DNA of 9,921 nucleotides, from contig JAFAJU010000190.1 of assembly GCA_019236035.1 (NCBI GenBank), forward strand, positions 1-9,921, given 5' to 3'. Of this stretch, positions 1-8,526 are shown piece after piece. The translations under genes and the position numbers were made by a program. Every line of letters starts with the position of its first letter. Within the stretch, counting starts at the first letter, position 1. The notes beneath the pieces were generated by a model. It was not told the DNA's origin and ran no database searches. It saw nothing but the letters and a program-made list of their open reading frames with translations. Origin of the DNA: Verrucomicrobiota bacterium (GTDB taxonomy: Bacteria > Verrucomicrobiota > Verrucomicrobiia > Chthoniobacterales > JAFAMB01).

Positions 1-1483
1 CGTTGTCGCACAATATATCAGTGATAATATCGGTCGCCTCTATCGATGCGATCCGCATAATCTGGTGCGACTCCGAAGCAACGAACTTCGCCTGCATCGC
101 CAGCCCGCCGCGGGCAAGACCCGCGTAGGCCGCAGCCAGGTCGGTCAGCCGGATCTCAGCGTTACCAAGGATGAAGCCGGCGCCATAGTCGTCGAGATTG
201 GCCGGAAAATGAAAACCCCATTTTTGTAGTTCGTAAAAACAGGAACGCGCGCCCACGCGGCTAAGCGCCATGATTGCCGGCACGTTCAAGGAGCAGCCGA
301 GCGCCTCGCGCACGCGTACAGGACCAAGATAATGGTGGCTGAAATTCTGCGGGTCGTAATCGCTGTATTCACCCCGGATCGCATCAGGCGTATCGGGCAG
401 CAGGGATGCCGCAGTGAGTATACGACGGTCGATGGCCGCAAGATAGACGAACGGTTTCAGGGTCGAGCCGCAGCTCCGCGGGCGCATCGCACCGTTGATC
501 TGACTGGTCTCGTAATTTGACGAGCCAACCATGGCCCGCACGCCGCCAGTCGCGTTGTCCAGTACGACGAGTGCCGCCTCGGTGATGTCATTGCGGTTTA
601 ACACGGCGAGATGCGCGCGCAAAGCTCGTTCAGCCGTTGTCTGCAGGTCGAGATCAAGGGTCGTCACCACCCTGCCCCGCAGACCGGGATGAAGAAGCCG
701 CACGGCGTCAACGAAATGCCCAGCGAGTCTCGGCGGATCAAATCGTCGCGCTACCGGTGGCGACTGACTCAGAACCGTTCGCTGCGCCTCCGTTAACACA
801 CCCAGTTTAGCGAGCCGCTCCAACGAGCGGGCATATTTCCGGATCGCCAGGTCCGGGTACCGCCACGGATTCAATCGGGAGGGTGCTTGAGGCAAGCCCG
901 CCAGGAAAACCGCCTCCGGAAGCGTCAAATCATGCGCCGGCTCCCCGAAGTAAGCGCGTGCAGCCGCCTCGGGTCCGAGCCGCCTGTTACCAAAGCTGAT
1001 GCGGTTAAGATATTCTTCAAGGATGCGATCTTTGCTCCATGTCCATTCGAGCTTCCAAGCGAGGATAGCTTCATAGAGCTTGCCGAACCAGGTACGATGT
1101 CGGCGGCCGCAGGCCATCTTTACAAGCTGCTGCGTGATCGTTGAGCCCCCCGAGACCACTCGACCCGCCTCTAAATCACGTATACAGGCTGCGGCGGTTG
1201 CCAACCAGTCTATGCCGGTGTGCTGGTAGAAGCGATGATCCTCCAGGGCCACCGTTACGCGCGGCAGCCATTCCCCCATCTCAGTTAGTTTGACCGGAAT
1301 CTGCACTCGGGCTTCCGGAGAACCGACCTCGGCAATCTCGCGCCCATGCTCGTCGAGCAGAGTGAGGGTCCCGGCGGGCGGTTTACCCAATTCATTCGGC
1401 AACGGCAGTGTCCAAATCCACAACCCCGCCGAAGCTGCCACGAGCACAATGGCTGCAAGAGCTATTCGCCCGACACGAAACAT
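1..1483 (-). CDS. pbpC: Penicillin-binding protein 1C (bifunctional transglycosylase/transpeptidase), 3' end beyond window
   Basis: Class A PBP that polymerises and cross-links peptidoglycan on the periplasmic face of the inner membrane. I translated 494 uninterrupted residues from the ATG at 1483 to the window edge; E. coli PBP1C is about 770 aa, so roughly a third is missing. Seen in order: a membrane anchor (about residues 6-25); a GT51 glycosyltransferase domain with EDHRFYQHTG (catalytic Glu81), GGSTITQQLVK (112-122) and EEYLNRISFGN (156-166); then a transpeptidase domain with active-site Ser340 in STLK (340-343), SLN at 398-400, and the usual YGAGFILGNAEI block (433-444). The KTG motif and any C-terminal PBP1C-specific domain lie outside. 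The residue before GST in the active-site segment is Cys (RSCGSTLKPF), where Pro is usual. The start overlaps the end of the A2M gene by 22 bases and has no clear Shine-Dalgarno, suggesting coupled translation. An in-frame stop lies 36 bases upstream of the ATG with no other start between, so the start is well fixed. Confidence 0.95.
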   Translation of the reverse strand, partial: MFRVGRIALAAIVLVAASAGLWIWTLPLPNELGKPPAGTLTLLDEHGREIAEVGSPEARVQIPVKLTEMGEWLPRVTVALEDHRFYQHTGIDWLATAAACIRDLEAGRVVSGGSTITQQLVKMACGRRHRTWFGKLYEAILAWKLEWTWSKDRILEEYLNRISFGNRRLGPEAAARAYFGEPAHDLTLPEAVFLAGLPQAPSRLNPWRYPDLAIRKYARSLERLAKLGVLTEAQRTVLSQSPPVARRFDPPRLAGHFVDAVRLLHPGLRGRVVTTLDLDLQTTAERALRAHLAVLNRNDITEAALVVLDNATGGVRAMVGSSNYETSQINGAMRPRSCGSTLKPFVYLAAIDRRILTAASLLPDTPDAIRGEYSDYDPQNFSHHYLGPVRVREALGCSLNVPAIMALSRVGARSCFYELQKWGFHFPANLDDYGAGFILGNAEIRLTDLAAAYAGLARGGLAMQAKFVASESHQIMRIASIEATDIITDILCDN

Positions 1484-4400
1484 ATACTCGACGGGGAGAG
1501 GCCGGAGAAGCGGCTGTCATACATCGGTACTACTTGCGTGGCGGGCCAACGGAATGTCCCGGCCGCGGTCGCTCGCGCCAATACTGAGTAGGTGGCGGAT
1601 CCCGGATCGACCACGTCAAAATAGAGCCGCGTCGAACGATCCCGCATCTCTGAATGCGAAAGAGATAGCACCCGATCTCCCGTGTTATCCGGCGGAATCT
1701 CAAAAAACTTACCGATCATCGCCAGATCCGGGTTCACCGTCTCAAGTCCAGCGGGCAGGGCGTCTTCGAGTGCAACGTAGTTCTGCAGTTTGCGGGTATT
1801 GACCCGGTAGGTGATGAGAATCTGGTCACCCAGCTTGAATGGCGCATTGGCGTCCCCTCTACGCTTCGGATCAGTGAGGTTCCGCACGACGCGTTCGACG
1901 CGAAATCCTCGATCCAAGCGGTCGGTCTCGATGGCGTCTGTCGCGTACACCGCTTTCATCAAATACGTGAGACGGCCCTCGTTCAGGCCCTCGACGAGTG
2001 GTAGCTCACTTAGCGGACGATCGAGCCAGGCTGCGGAGCAGCGATTCTTCGAAACGACAGATTTTATGTCCGCAACTTTCAGGGGCTCCGCGTTTTCCGC
2101 GCTCACCATCGACTTGAACGCCAGCAATAGCCACAAATTCTCCTGGGTCGAAAATGAGCCGGCTGAACTCATCAATGTGAGCAACCGATCACGGATGCGC
2201 CTCTGCTTTTCCGGGGTCCAGATCTTGGGCGCGATCGCCTTCAGCGCGAGCGCGCAGATCGCTTCCGCGCGAGTCGTGGATGTCAGAGTCAACGGATCGA
2301 AGGCGCGCTCCTTAACTGGTGCGTCGATTTCCCGGAGCAATTGCTCCTGCTCTTTCGCCATAGTGTTGAGGTGATTCAGAGCTAGCGCGAGGAGTGCCCG
2401 GCCTTCGTCGTCGGTCTCGTTTCTGCGCAGATACATCTCCTCCGCACTATCTGCGAAATCCTCTGCCGTTGCCGATTGGCTTAAAACGAACAGCGCAAAA
2501 ATTCTGTCAAACTCTGAGGCGGGCGCGCGCCTTTCGACGATCTTTGTAAGTGCTCCGCGAAGCTGCTCTGCCAGACGCTCCGGGGCGTTGAAGCCTGCAT
2601 TGGCGGCCTCGTTTACGGCCCAGAACGCCTGCGCGGTAACGAATGCATGCCCGCTTGTACCGCCAGGCCAATAGGGCAGCATCCCGTTGTCCAGGAGCGA
2701 CGCGTCAAATTGCTGCAGACCTCGCTCGATGATTGCTCGGTACTCAGCATCGCGCGCTTCCGCGTTGGGCAGGTAGGCAAGCAAATTCCCCAAGAGGGCG
2801 TATCCCAGGAGCCGCGTCGAGATCTGCTCGAAACAGCCGTGCGGATAATCCAGAATCGCCGGCAAACCGGCGATCTCCGGCAACCACTCCGAACTGGAAA
2901 CCGTCACGTCAAGTTTACCGTGACCGCTTTTCCATGGCTCAGGAAGCGCCGATTTTACGTCAAAATTTGGTCCAGTGAATGATCCCGCCACGCTTTCTGT
3001 GCGCAGAATCGTCGGTGGCTCAACAGGAAGGGTAAGTTCGATGGAGTCAACCATCTTAGGGTTCGATTGGGCCGTCGCATCAAAACCGATCTTCGCCGGC
3101 AGCAATCCGTTATCAGTGACCTTGGCCTTAAACCGGAATACCACCGGAACGTTTCGTCCTGCTGTCTGCGTTGACTCGGTGGCGGCCGTCAATTGGCAAC
3201 TGGCGTCGGTCAGACAACGAACGTGGACTTCATCTGAATCCGCAAAACTCTGGCGTACAACGGCTCGCAACTCGACCTCGTCCCCATTGCGGAGAAAGCG
3301 AGGCAGCGCCGCATCGACGAGAATCGGCTTGGAAATCTTCAGCGTCACGCCCGCGTCACCTCCAAATTGGCCCTCCTTGGTTTCTGCAACCGCAACAACG
3401 CGATAGGTCGTCAGGTTATCCGGAGCAGTGAACTCAAACGAAGCGTTTCCATCTTGGTCGGTCTTCAGGTTGCCCTGCCAGAAGGCCAGGGTCCGAAACT
3501 CTTTCCGAACGTTAGGCACGTTACCGACTTTTTCCTCACCGCCGTCGCCGATAATAAAACCTTTTTGTGTAAGGTTGCGGCTTGAAATCTCTTCCTGGTA
3601 AGAAGCCAGCGATTCGAAGCTCCTGACACCAAATTCGCGCCGATAATAGAATCCCGCGATAAGATCAGGCAAATGCCAATCGCCGAGCTGCAGCACCGCG
3701 TCGTCGACCACGAATACGGCGAGGTCCGCCTCCGGGGTAGATTTTCCATCGCAGGTGACACGCACATCGCCGCGAATTGTTTCCCCAGGACGCGCCGCAG
3801 CATTGGAAAGCCGAGGTTCGACCTTCAGTTCTCGGTCCGGCCTGCGCACCGCGAGTTCCGTGAAGGCGAACCGCTCGCGTGGCAGTTTGCCTTCGCCACC
3901 GGGACGAGTGAGGTAAACCGAAACGAATGCGTTGGGCGCGTACTCCTTTTTGACCGGCAGCTCGATGCGTCCGGCATTGCCTGTGAGCGGTACAAGGAGC
4001 GTGTCCAGGATTTCATCGGTCTCAACTGAAACCCACGCCAGTCCGGTCAAAGGCGCCTTCGTCGTCAGCACTGCTATCTCACCTGGCGCGAATGGTTCGC
4101 CGCGGTGGTCGATCTGAAAACTGGTCTCGTTTTCAACGGGTAGCTCCGCGGCCTCTTCGCCTGTCACCGTCGTCTCGTCGCTGACCAGAGGTGTATTTTG
4201 TCCGGGCGCGCTTATCGCCACAACGTAGCGGCCCGTTTCCGTAGCCGGGAGGAGCAAGTCGCCCGGCGTCTTAGTCTCTTGCGAGGCTACTTTTGTAAAC
4301 AGATCAGTGTTGCGATAGTGATATACGAACGGCCCAACTTGCTCTTTAACGGTTTTGGTGACCACGTGGTAGAGATCGGCGTGCACCGCGACGTCGTTGA

Positions 4401-6936
4401 CCATCTGGTCATCCGGGTTAAGTGCTTCGATTTTAACATTCACGCCACCGTTTGGTCCGGCGTGTTCGCGTGCCATCACGCCCAGCCGCACGCCGGCCGA
4501 AAACGTTTCCGCCATCGCGCCGCCGGTGATCGTCTGGCCGTCGAGAGAGGTCACCTCAGCGCGCCAGGAAACGGTGCAGCGCCCGATTGCGGCGTTTGCT
4601 TTAAAAGGCGATTCGCACTCCAGTGATGCGAAGCCGCGTTCGTCCAGCTTCGTGTCGCCTTCGATTGATTGAGTCTGTTCAGTATCCGGATCGAGCCGTG
4701 GACCAACCTCTCCGTAGGCGTTGTAGCACTTGAGGTCATTCTCGTGAATTTCGGCCGAAGCAGTCCAGGTCGCTTTCCAATGGACACGCGCCCCGACATT
4801 CGGCGCACCGTGGAAATAGGCTGACGAAATCCGCGCGTGCGCTGCAGTACCGATTTCGTGACCGGCCTCGACGATGACGGAAAAAAGCGGGACTCGGTAT
4901 TCCTCAATGTCGATCGCCGCGGTTCCGTTGTATTCGTCGTTACCAATTTTGCACCGAAGCTGATAATGTCCGGTAGAAGCCTTGTCCGGAACTTCCCAGG
5001 CCGCCTCCCAGGCACCGTCGTCGGACAGCGTGGCGTCTGCCTCGTGGAGGACACGCTCTCCTTCGCCGTCCCGTACCTCCCAGCGAACGCCGTGAGTCGC
5101 CGGGATTGCTAAGCCGGTTTCTGTGGCGTCACGCATCATGCCCTTCATCTTCACGACTTGCCCCGGACGGTAGAGGTTGCGATCCGTTATGATCACGGCA
5201 CGATGTTTTGCTGCGGGAAGACTCTGGTCTTCTCCGGATGTGTACCCAGAGCCCGGACCTGCGGGGCGAAGTGCCGGGCCGTTCTCTGTCTCTGCGATGA
5301 ATAAACTGGCACGCGGCTGTTTCTGGGGAAAAAGGACGCTGCGCGCAAAAGTGGCGATGCCATTGCGGTCGGTCGTTGACCGGGCGAGTTCTATGTTCTC
5401 GTCCGTCACGGCGCGCACAATGACATTCGCGACCGGCCGCGCATCGGACATGTTCGCTATGCGCACCACGGTCGTCGTCCGCGTCCGTTTTTCCGAGAGG
5501 ATGAAGTCGCTCACGAAGACTATCGATCGATTACCAACCAGGTGTCCGTCGCTGAGCTGCGCACTCGCTTCAAGCAAGTACGCCCCGGAAAGCGGCTTGC
5601 CATCGCCCGGAGCGCACCTGATATCGCGTACAGTTTCTGCGTCTCCACTCGCGGCATCCACCGTGCCGCTACTCACTACAGGCAACGCAAAAGCGTCGAC
5701 GAGCAGATCCGTCGGGCGTGCTTTCGCGAAGCCCGTTCGAGGATCAAGCAGCGGCTTACCGGTGAGGGGATTAATCTCCTGTTGTTCGAACTCCGATAAC
5801 CTTGCCTTGACCGCCCCAAGCTTTTCGGCCGGGATTCGTGCCAGTTTCCATGTCACCCGGGGAGTATTGATTTGCAGAAACGAAAAGCGCAGTTCCTGGC
5901 GCGCACGCAGAAAAAGCTGCGACGAAGGAAACACTAGACACGGCTCTTTCGGGTGAAAGGTCGCGCCCCAACGCGACTCAGCGCTCAGCCCGTAACCGCG
6001 GACCCCCTTCAGGTCAGGGGAAACAGTCACCCGATAATGCTGCGCCGGATCAAAATCACCCTTCACAATGACGTTCTGGCCGGTCGCCTGCATTTGCAGC
6101 TTCTGGACGGAGGGTTCCACGCGAATTTTTTCAGAGACGGCCTGCGCGGGATCGATTTCATCATTGAATTTGATGTCAATCTCGGGGTCTTCGAGCGGAT
6201 GATTGAATGCTCCAACCCATTCGACTTTCAAAGGCACCGTCGTACCCGCCGGAAACGCCTTAAGATACGGGAGCGGCTGACGGGTCTTCGCCTCGAGCAG
6301 TCCGTCAACGATCAAATCGTAAGTCCGGTTGACCGGCAGTGGTTCACGTGGTCCGACTCGGAACTCGCGGCCCTCGGCTGGGTTTTCCCCGCTCTGCACG
6401 ACCTCAGCCGGAAACCGTTGACGCGAATCTCTATCCTGGAAATAGCTATGCTCAACGACCTCTGAAAAACGCACCCCGTAGGTTGACTCAAGAGGGATTT
6501 GCGGACGGCTGCTCAAATGTTCGCTTTCCTCGAAATCGGTCGTGAGCGAGAACGAAGGTGTTGTAAATCCTGCGCTCCAGTCCGGTGCTTCCACCGGTTT
6601 GCCGCTCGCGTCGGCCAGCCGCGGCGCGAGGGTGAGGCGGTAGGTGGTTCCCGGGATTACTCCCTGGACGGTGAAGACACACTCGGTTGCGCTTTTCCAA
6701 AGTAATCCACCTTGAAGCTGTGGCTTGCTCAAAAACGGCAGCGGCTGATCGGCCACATCGATGCGATCGGCTCCAACCATGGCGGTAGGAAATGTGAATG
6801 TCAGCGTGGTTCCCGGCTCTATCTCGCCTTCGCTCGGCTCAATGAGCACTCCTCCGGCGTCCGGTTTCGTGTTTGGCGCCGTTTCGGCGGCGTGGACGCT
6901 CAATGAGACCAAGAGGAGGATAATGAAGTATCTCAT
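1462..6936 (-). CDS. Bacterial alpha-2-macroglobulin with thioester (YfhM/ECAM-like), 1824 aa
   Basis: Large periplasmic protease trap. In this family a protease cuts the bait region, the protein collapses around it, and a thioester bonds to it. Seen: signal peptide (residues 1-16, ending SVHA before AETA) without a lipobox Cys; Ig-like N-terminal domains (about 28-330); a macroglobulin domain around 335-480; the MG2-type signature DRNLYRPGQVVKMKG (585-599); a protease-rich-target stretch about 1093-1152 that fits the bait region; the DNLTTYRVVAVAE segment of the A2M domain just after it; thioester YPHGCFEQ with Cys1368 and Gln1371 inside an alpha-helical toroid domain (about 1340-1620); and a C-terminal receptor-binding-like beta domain ending in the usual Pro/Tyr-rich tail. 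It is longer than E. coli YfhM (about 1650 aa). The frame stays open upstream to 7014, but I chose the ATG at 6936 because it directly precedes the signal peptide and overlaps the TPR stop codon as ATGA. Confidence 0.95.
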   Translation of the reverse strand: MRYFIILLLVSLSVHAAETAPNTKPDAGGVLIEPSEGEIEPGTTLTFTFPTAMVGADRIDVADQPLPFLSKPQLQGGLLWKSATECVFTVQGVIPGTTYRLTLAPRLADASGKPVEAPDWSAGFTTPSFSLTTDFEESEHLSSRPQIPLESTYGVRFSEVVEHSYFQDRDSRQRFPAEVVQSGENPAEGREFRVGPREPLPVNRTYDLIVDGLLEAKTRQPLPYLKAFPAGTTVPLKVEWVGAFNHPLEDPEIDIKFNDEIDPAQAVSEKIRVEPSVQKLQMQATGQNVIVKGDFDPAQHYRVTVSPDLKGVRGYGLSAESRWGATFHPKEPCLVFPSSQLFLRARQELRFSFLQINTPRVTWKLARIPAEKLGAVKARLSEFEQQEINPLTGKPLLDPRTGFAKARPTDLLVDAFALPVVSSGTVDAASGDAETVRDIRCAPGDGKPLSGAYLLEASAQLSDGHLVGNRSIVFVSDFILSEKRTRTTTVVRIANMSDARPVANVIVRAVTDENIELARSTTDRNGIATFARSVLFPQKQPRASLFIAETENGPALRPAGPGSGYTSGEDQSLPAAKHRAVIITDRNLYRPGQVVKMKGMMRDATETGLAIPATHGVRWEVRDGEGERVLHEADATLSDDGAWEAAWEVPDKASTGHYQLRCKIGNDEYNGTAAIDIEEYRVPLFSVIVEAGHEIGTAAHARISSAYFHGAPNVGARVHWKATWTASAEIHENDLKCYNAYGEVGPRLDPDTEQTQSIEGDTKLDERGFASLECESPFKANAAIGRCTVSWRAEVTSLDGQTITGGAMAETFSAGVRLGVMAREHAGPNGGVNVKIEALNPDDQMVNDVAVHADLYHVVTKTVKEQVGPFVYHYRNTDLFTKVASQETKTPGDLLLPATETGRYVVAISAPGQNTPLVSDETTVTGEEAAELPVENETSFQIDHRGEPFAPGEIAVLTTKAPLTGLAWVSVETDEILDTLLVPLTGNAGRIELPVKKEYAPNAFVSVYLTRPGGEGKLPRERFAFTELAVRRPDRELKVEPRLSNAAARPGETIRGDVRVTCDGKSTPEADLAVFVVDDAVLQLGDWHLPDLIAGFYYRREFGVRSFESLASYQEEISSRNLTQKGFIIGDGGEEKVGNVPNVRKEFRTLAFWQGNLKTDQDGNASFEFTAPDNLTTYRVVAVAETKEGQFGGDAGVTLKISKPILVDAALPRFLRNGDEVELRAVVRQSFADSDEVHVRCLTDASCQLTAATESTQTAGRNVPVVFRFKAKVTDNGLLPAKIGFDATAQSNPKMVDSIELTLPVEPPTILRTESVAGSFTGPNFDVKSALPEPWKSGHGKLDVTVSSSEWLPEIAGLPAILDYPHGCFEQISTRLLGYALLGNLLAYLPNAEARDAEYRAIIERGLQQFDASLLDNGMLPYWPGGTSGHAFVTAQAFWAVNEAANAGFNAPERLAEQLRGALTKIVERRAPASEFDRIFALFVLSQSATAEDFADSAEEMYLRRNETDDEGRALLALALNHLNTMAKEQEQLLREIDAPVKERAFDPLTLTSTTRAEAICALALKAIAPKIWTPEKQRRIRDRLLTLMSSAGSFSTQENLWLLLAFKSMVSAENAEPLKVADIKSVVSKNRCSAAWLDRPLSELPLVEGLNEGRLTYLMKAVYATDAIETDRLDRGFRVERVVRNLTDPKRRGDANAPFKLGDQILITYRVNTRKLQNYVALEDALPAGLETVNPDLAMIGKFFEIPPDNTGDRVLSLSHSEMRDRSTRLYFDVVDPGSATYSVLARATAAGTFRWPATQVVPMYDSRFSGLSPSSICFVSGE

Positions 6937-8300
6937 TCCTGCGGCGTGGGGAGCTGTTTCCTGCGTATCGCGTCGGCATCCGCCTCGGCGACCCGCCCCG
7001 TGCGGCGCTCGCATTTTTCGCGTTCGAGCAAAGCAACAGCAGACTCGCGAATGGCGAGCGACCGGCTTTGAGATTTAATTGCTGCGTCGAAATCAGCGCG
7101 CTGCGCCTCAAGCAGGCCGCGATAGTACCACATCACCGGGTCATTTGGGCTGAGCTCCGTGGCTTCCCCGATCTGCGACGCCGCCTCCTTCATGCGACCC
7201 AGAGCGTCGAGGGCGTGTGCCGCCTGAAAATGAGCCCCGGCCGAGCCGGGATCGAGTTCCAGAGCAGCCTGAGCGTCCGCCAGCGCGAGCACGTACTGAT
7301 TGAGGCGCCGCAGGACTTTCGCGCGAGAAACAAGCGGGTCAGCCTGCTTGGGATTTTGCAGTACCAGCGCGTCGCAGGCGCCGAGCGCGCGCAACGTTTC
7401 TTCATTCACGTGTTTACTCTCGTCGCGCGCGAGGTCATAGCTCACGTTAAGCTTCGCGGCTTCATCTCCGCGCCCAAGATCCAGCAGCGCCTCGCCCGTC
7501 TGAACCCGAGCGCGCATCATGCCCGGCCCCAGCTTCATCGCACGCCGGCAGTCCCTGAGCGCGAGGTCCGGGAGACCGGCCAATGTGAAAAAACGGGCGT
7601 GATCCAGCCAGAGCATGCCCGCGCCTGGCGATTTTGCAATTTGCGCGTCCACCGCTTTGATGCGGGGAAGAAACTTCTTCACTAGCTCGAACCGGGGCAA
7701 CACCTCTTTCACCGTGGCATCCGAAGGATCTAGTGCGTTCGCTTTGTCGGCGTCGGCCAATGCCTCGTCCCACTCATGCAACTCCAGGTAGAGATTCGCA
7801 CGGCGAATGCGGCCGGCCCCGGTCTCATTGAAAGCGAGCGCCTGCGTCCAATACCCCACAGCGTCCTGCCACCGCTCCTCACCTGCGCACAGACCGGCGA
7901 GCTTTTCGAGGCTCTCCGCCGCATTCGGACGGGCCGCGATATACAGACGCCAGTAGCGTTCGGCGGCACCGTAATCTTTACGCGCGTTGGCCACATCGCC
8001 CCGCAGATCATCGATCACCGGCAGGCGCGACGGCCCTGCTTTGTCCCAGGCATTCAGCGTTGCCGAGCATCGGGCATAGTCGGCAACTGCCAACTCGGCG
8101 CGCGTGAGCGTTTCCCAAGCCATCGAATCGCGCGGATTTGCTTCCACAATCCGCCGGCTCAATTCAATGATCGCTGGGTTGTCTGTCGCGTCCTGCGCCG
8201 CTGCGAGCTCCTTACGTAATTCCGAAACATCAGCCTCGGCAGCGTGCAACAAGCCGCCAGCGCTCACCAAGAACCCGAGAACGAGAACGCGAACCGACAC
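6933..8300 (-). CDS. Secreted TPR-repeat protein, first gene of the A2M-pbpC operon
   Basis: 455 aa with an N-terminal signal peptide (MSVRVLVLGF to LLHA, cleavage near residue 20), so probably periplasmic. The rest is helical tetratricopeptide repeats. The clearest lie at about 126-158, 161-192, 228-259, 321-352, 354-386 and 388-420, with typical endings such as ALELDPGSAGAHFQAAHALDALG. TPRs make protein-binding surfaces; no catalytic domain is visible, so the partner is unknown. Its stop overlaps the A2M start by four bases (ATGA), which points to stoichiometric co-expression; a scaffold or assembly role for the A2M or PBP1C is inference only. The start is GTG at 8300: it gives a complete signal peptide, and I found no in-frame ATG, GTG or TTG in the roughly 100 bases upstream. 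The Shine-Dalgarno is poor (an AGGA about 13 bases upstream). It could equally be a generic TPR protein co-opted into the operon. Confidence 0.9.
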   Translation of the reverse strand: MSVRVLVLGFLVSAGGLLHAAEADVSELRKELAAAQDATDNPAIIELSRRIVEANPRDSMAWETLTRAELAVADYARCSATLNAWDKAGPSRLPVIDDLRGDVANARKDYGAAERYWRLYIAARPNAAESLEKLAGLCAGEERWQDAVGYWTQALAFNETGAGRIRRANLYLELHEWDEALADADKANALDPSDATVKEVLPRFELVKKFLPRIKAVDAQIAKSPGAGMLWLDHARFFTLAGLPDLALRDCRRAMKLGPGMMRARVQTGEALLDLGRGDEAAKLNVSYDLARDESKHVNEETLRALGACDALVLQNPKQADPLVSRAKVLRRLNQYVLALADAQAALELDPGSAGAHFQAAHALDALGRMKEAASQIGEATELSPNDPVMWYYRGLLEAQRADFDAAIKSQSRSLAIRESAVALLEREKCERRTGRVAEADADAIRRKQLPTPQE

Positions 8301-8355
8301 GGAATTGCGCCGATCCTGCTCTTGGCTCGATCGCGAGTCAATCCGGATTTTGACC

Positions 8356-8435
8356 GAGGGAAACGCCGAGAACGCCGCAAACGCCGAGAAGGAGGCTACT
8401 TCTCGGCGCTTTCGGCGTTCTCGGCGTTTCCCCTC
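8356..8435. repeat. Long imperfect hairpin in the divergent intergenic region
   Basis: The arms are 8358-8390 and 8400-8432, 33 bp each with two mismatches and a 9-base loop (8391-8399). Pairing extends outward by two more bases (8356-8357 with 8434-8435) past a one-base bulge. Each arm is built from a smaller motif: aaacgccgagaa occurs twice in the left arm, spaced by cgccgc, and its complement fills the right arm. Neither side is followed by a T-run and the two flanking genes diverge, so an intrinsic terminator is unlikely. It starts about 55 bases upstream of the TPR start codon, so it lies either in that operon's leader or above its promoter. The self-similar arms look like a dispersed genome repeat (REP/MITE-like). 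Confidence 0.85.
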
Positions 8436-8468
8436 GCCCCACCCAAGAGCCCGTCCCAGATACGGAGC

Positions 8469-8500
8469 TTTACACTTGCGCCTCGCAGCGACAGTATAAT
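8469..8500 (+). promoter_or_regulatory. Candidate sigma-70-type promoter for the PAS gene
   Basis: A perfect TATAAT -10 hexamer lies at 8495-8500. The best -35 candidate is TTTACA at 8469-8474, but the spacer is then 20 bases, longer than the preferred 17. A weaker TACACT at 8471 would give 18. Transcription would start near 8507, leaving a leader of about 20 bases with the ribosome binding site in it. The -10 is convincing by sequence and position; the -35 assignment is not. Confidence 0.5.
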
Positions 8501-8514
8501 CGCTAACCGACCCC

Positions 8515-8520
8515 AGGAGA
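8515..8520 (+). promoter_or_regulatory. Ribosome binding site of the PAS gene
   Basis: AGGAGA ends six bases before the ATG at 8527, a near-ideal Shine-Dalgarno and spacing that fixes this start. It is much stronger than any site in front of the three genes of the leftward operon. Confidence 0.8.
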
Positions 8521-8526
8521 TCCTAA

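Noticed and set aside
1290..6700. Many plus-strand frames of 60-260 codons across the A2M gene
   Set aside because: All are antisense to a continuous, recognisable 1824-codon gene and show no domain signature of their own.
6937..7014. Upstream extension of the A2M reading frame to an ATG at 7014
   Set aside because: It would add 26 Arg-rich residues before a clean signal peptide and overlap the TPR gene extensively; the ATGA junction at 6936 is the natural start.
8313..8341. Minus-strand promoter for the TPR operon (TTGACT at 8341-8336 with CAGGAT 17 bases on)
   Set aside because: The -35 is fair but the -10 matches only three of six bases; not enough to call.
8356..8435. Intrinsic terminator
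   Set aside because: No T-run on either side, and the genes on both sides are transcribed away from it.
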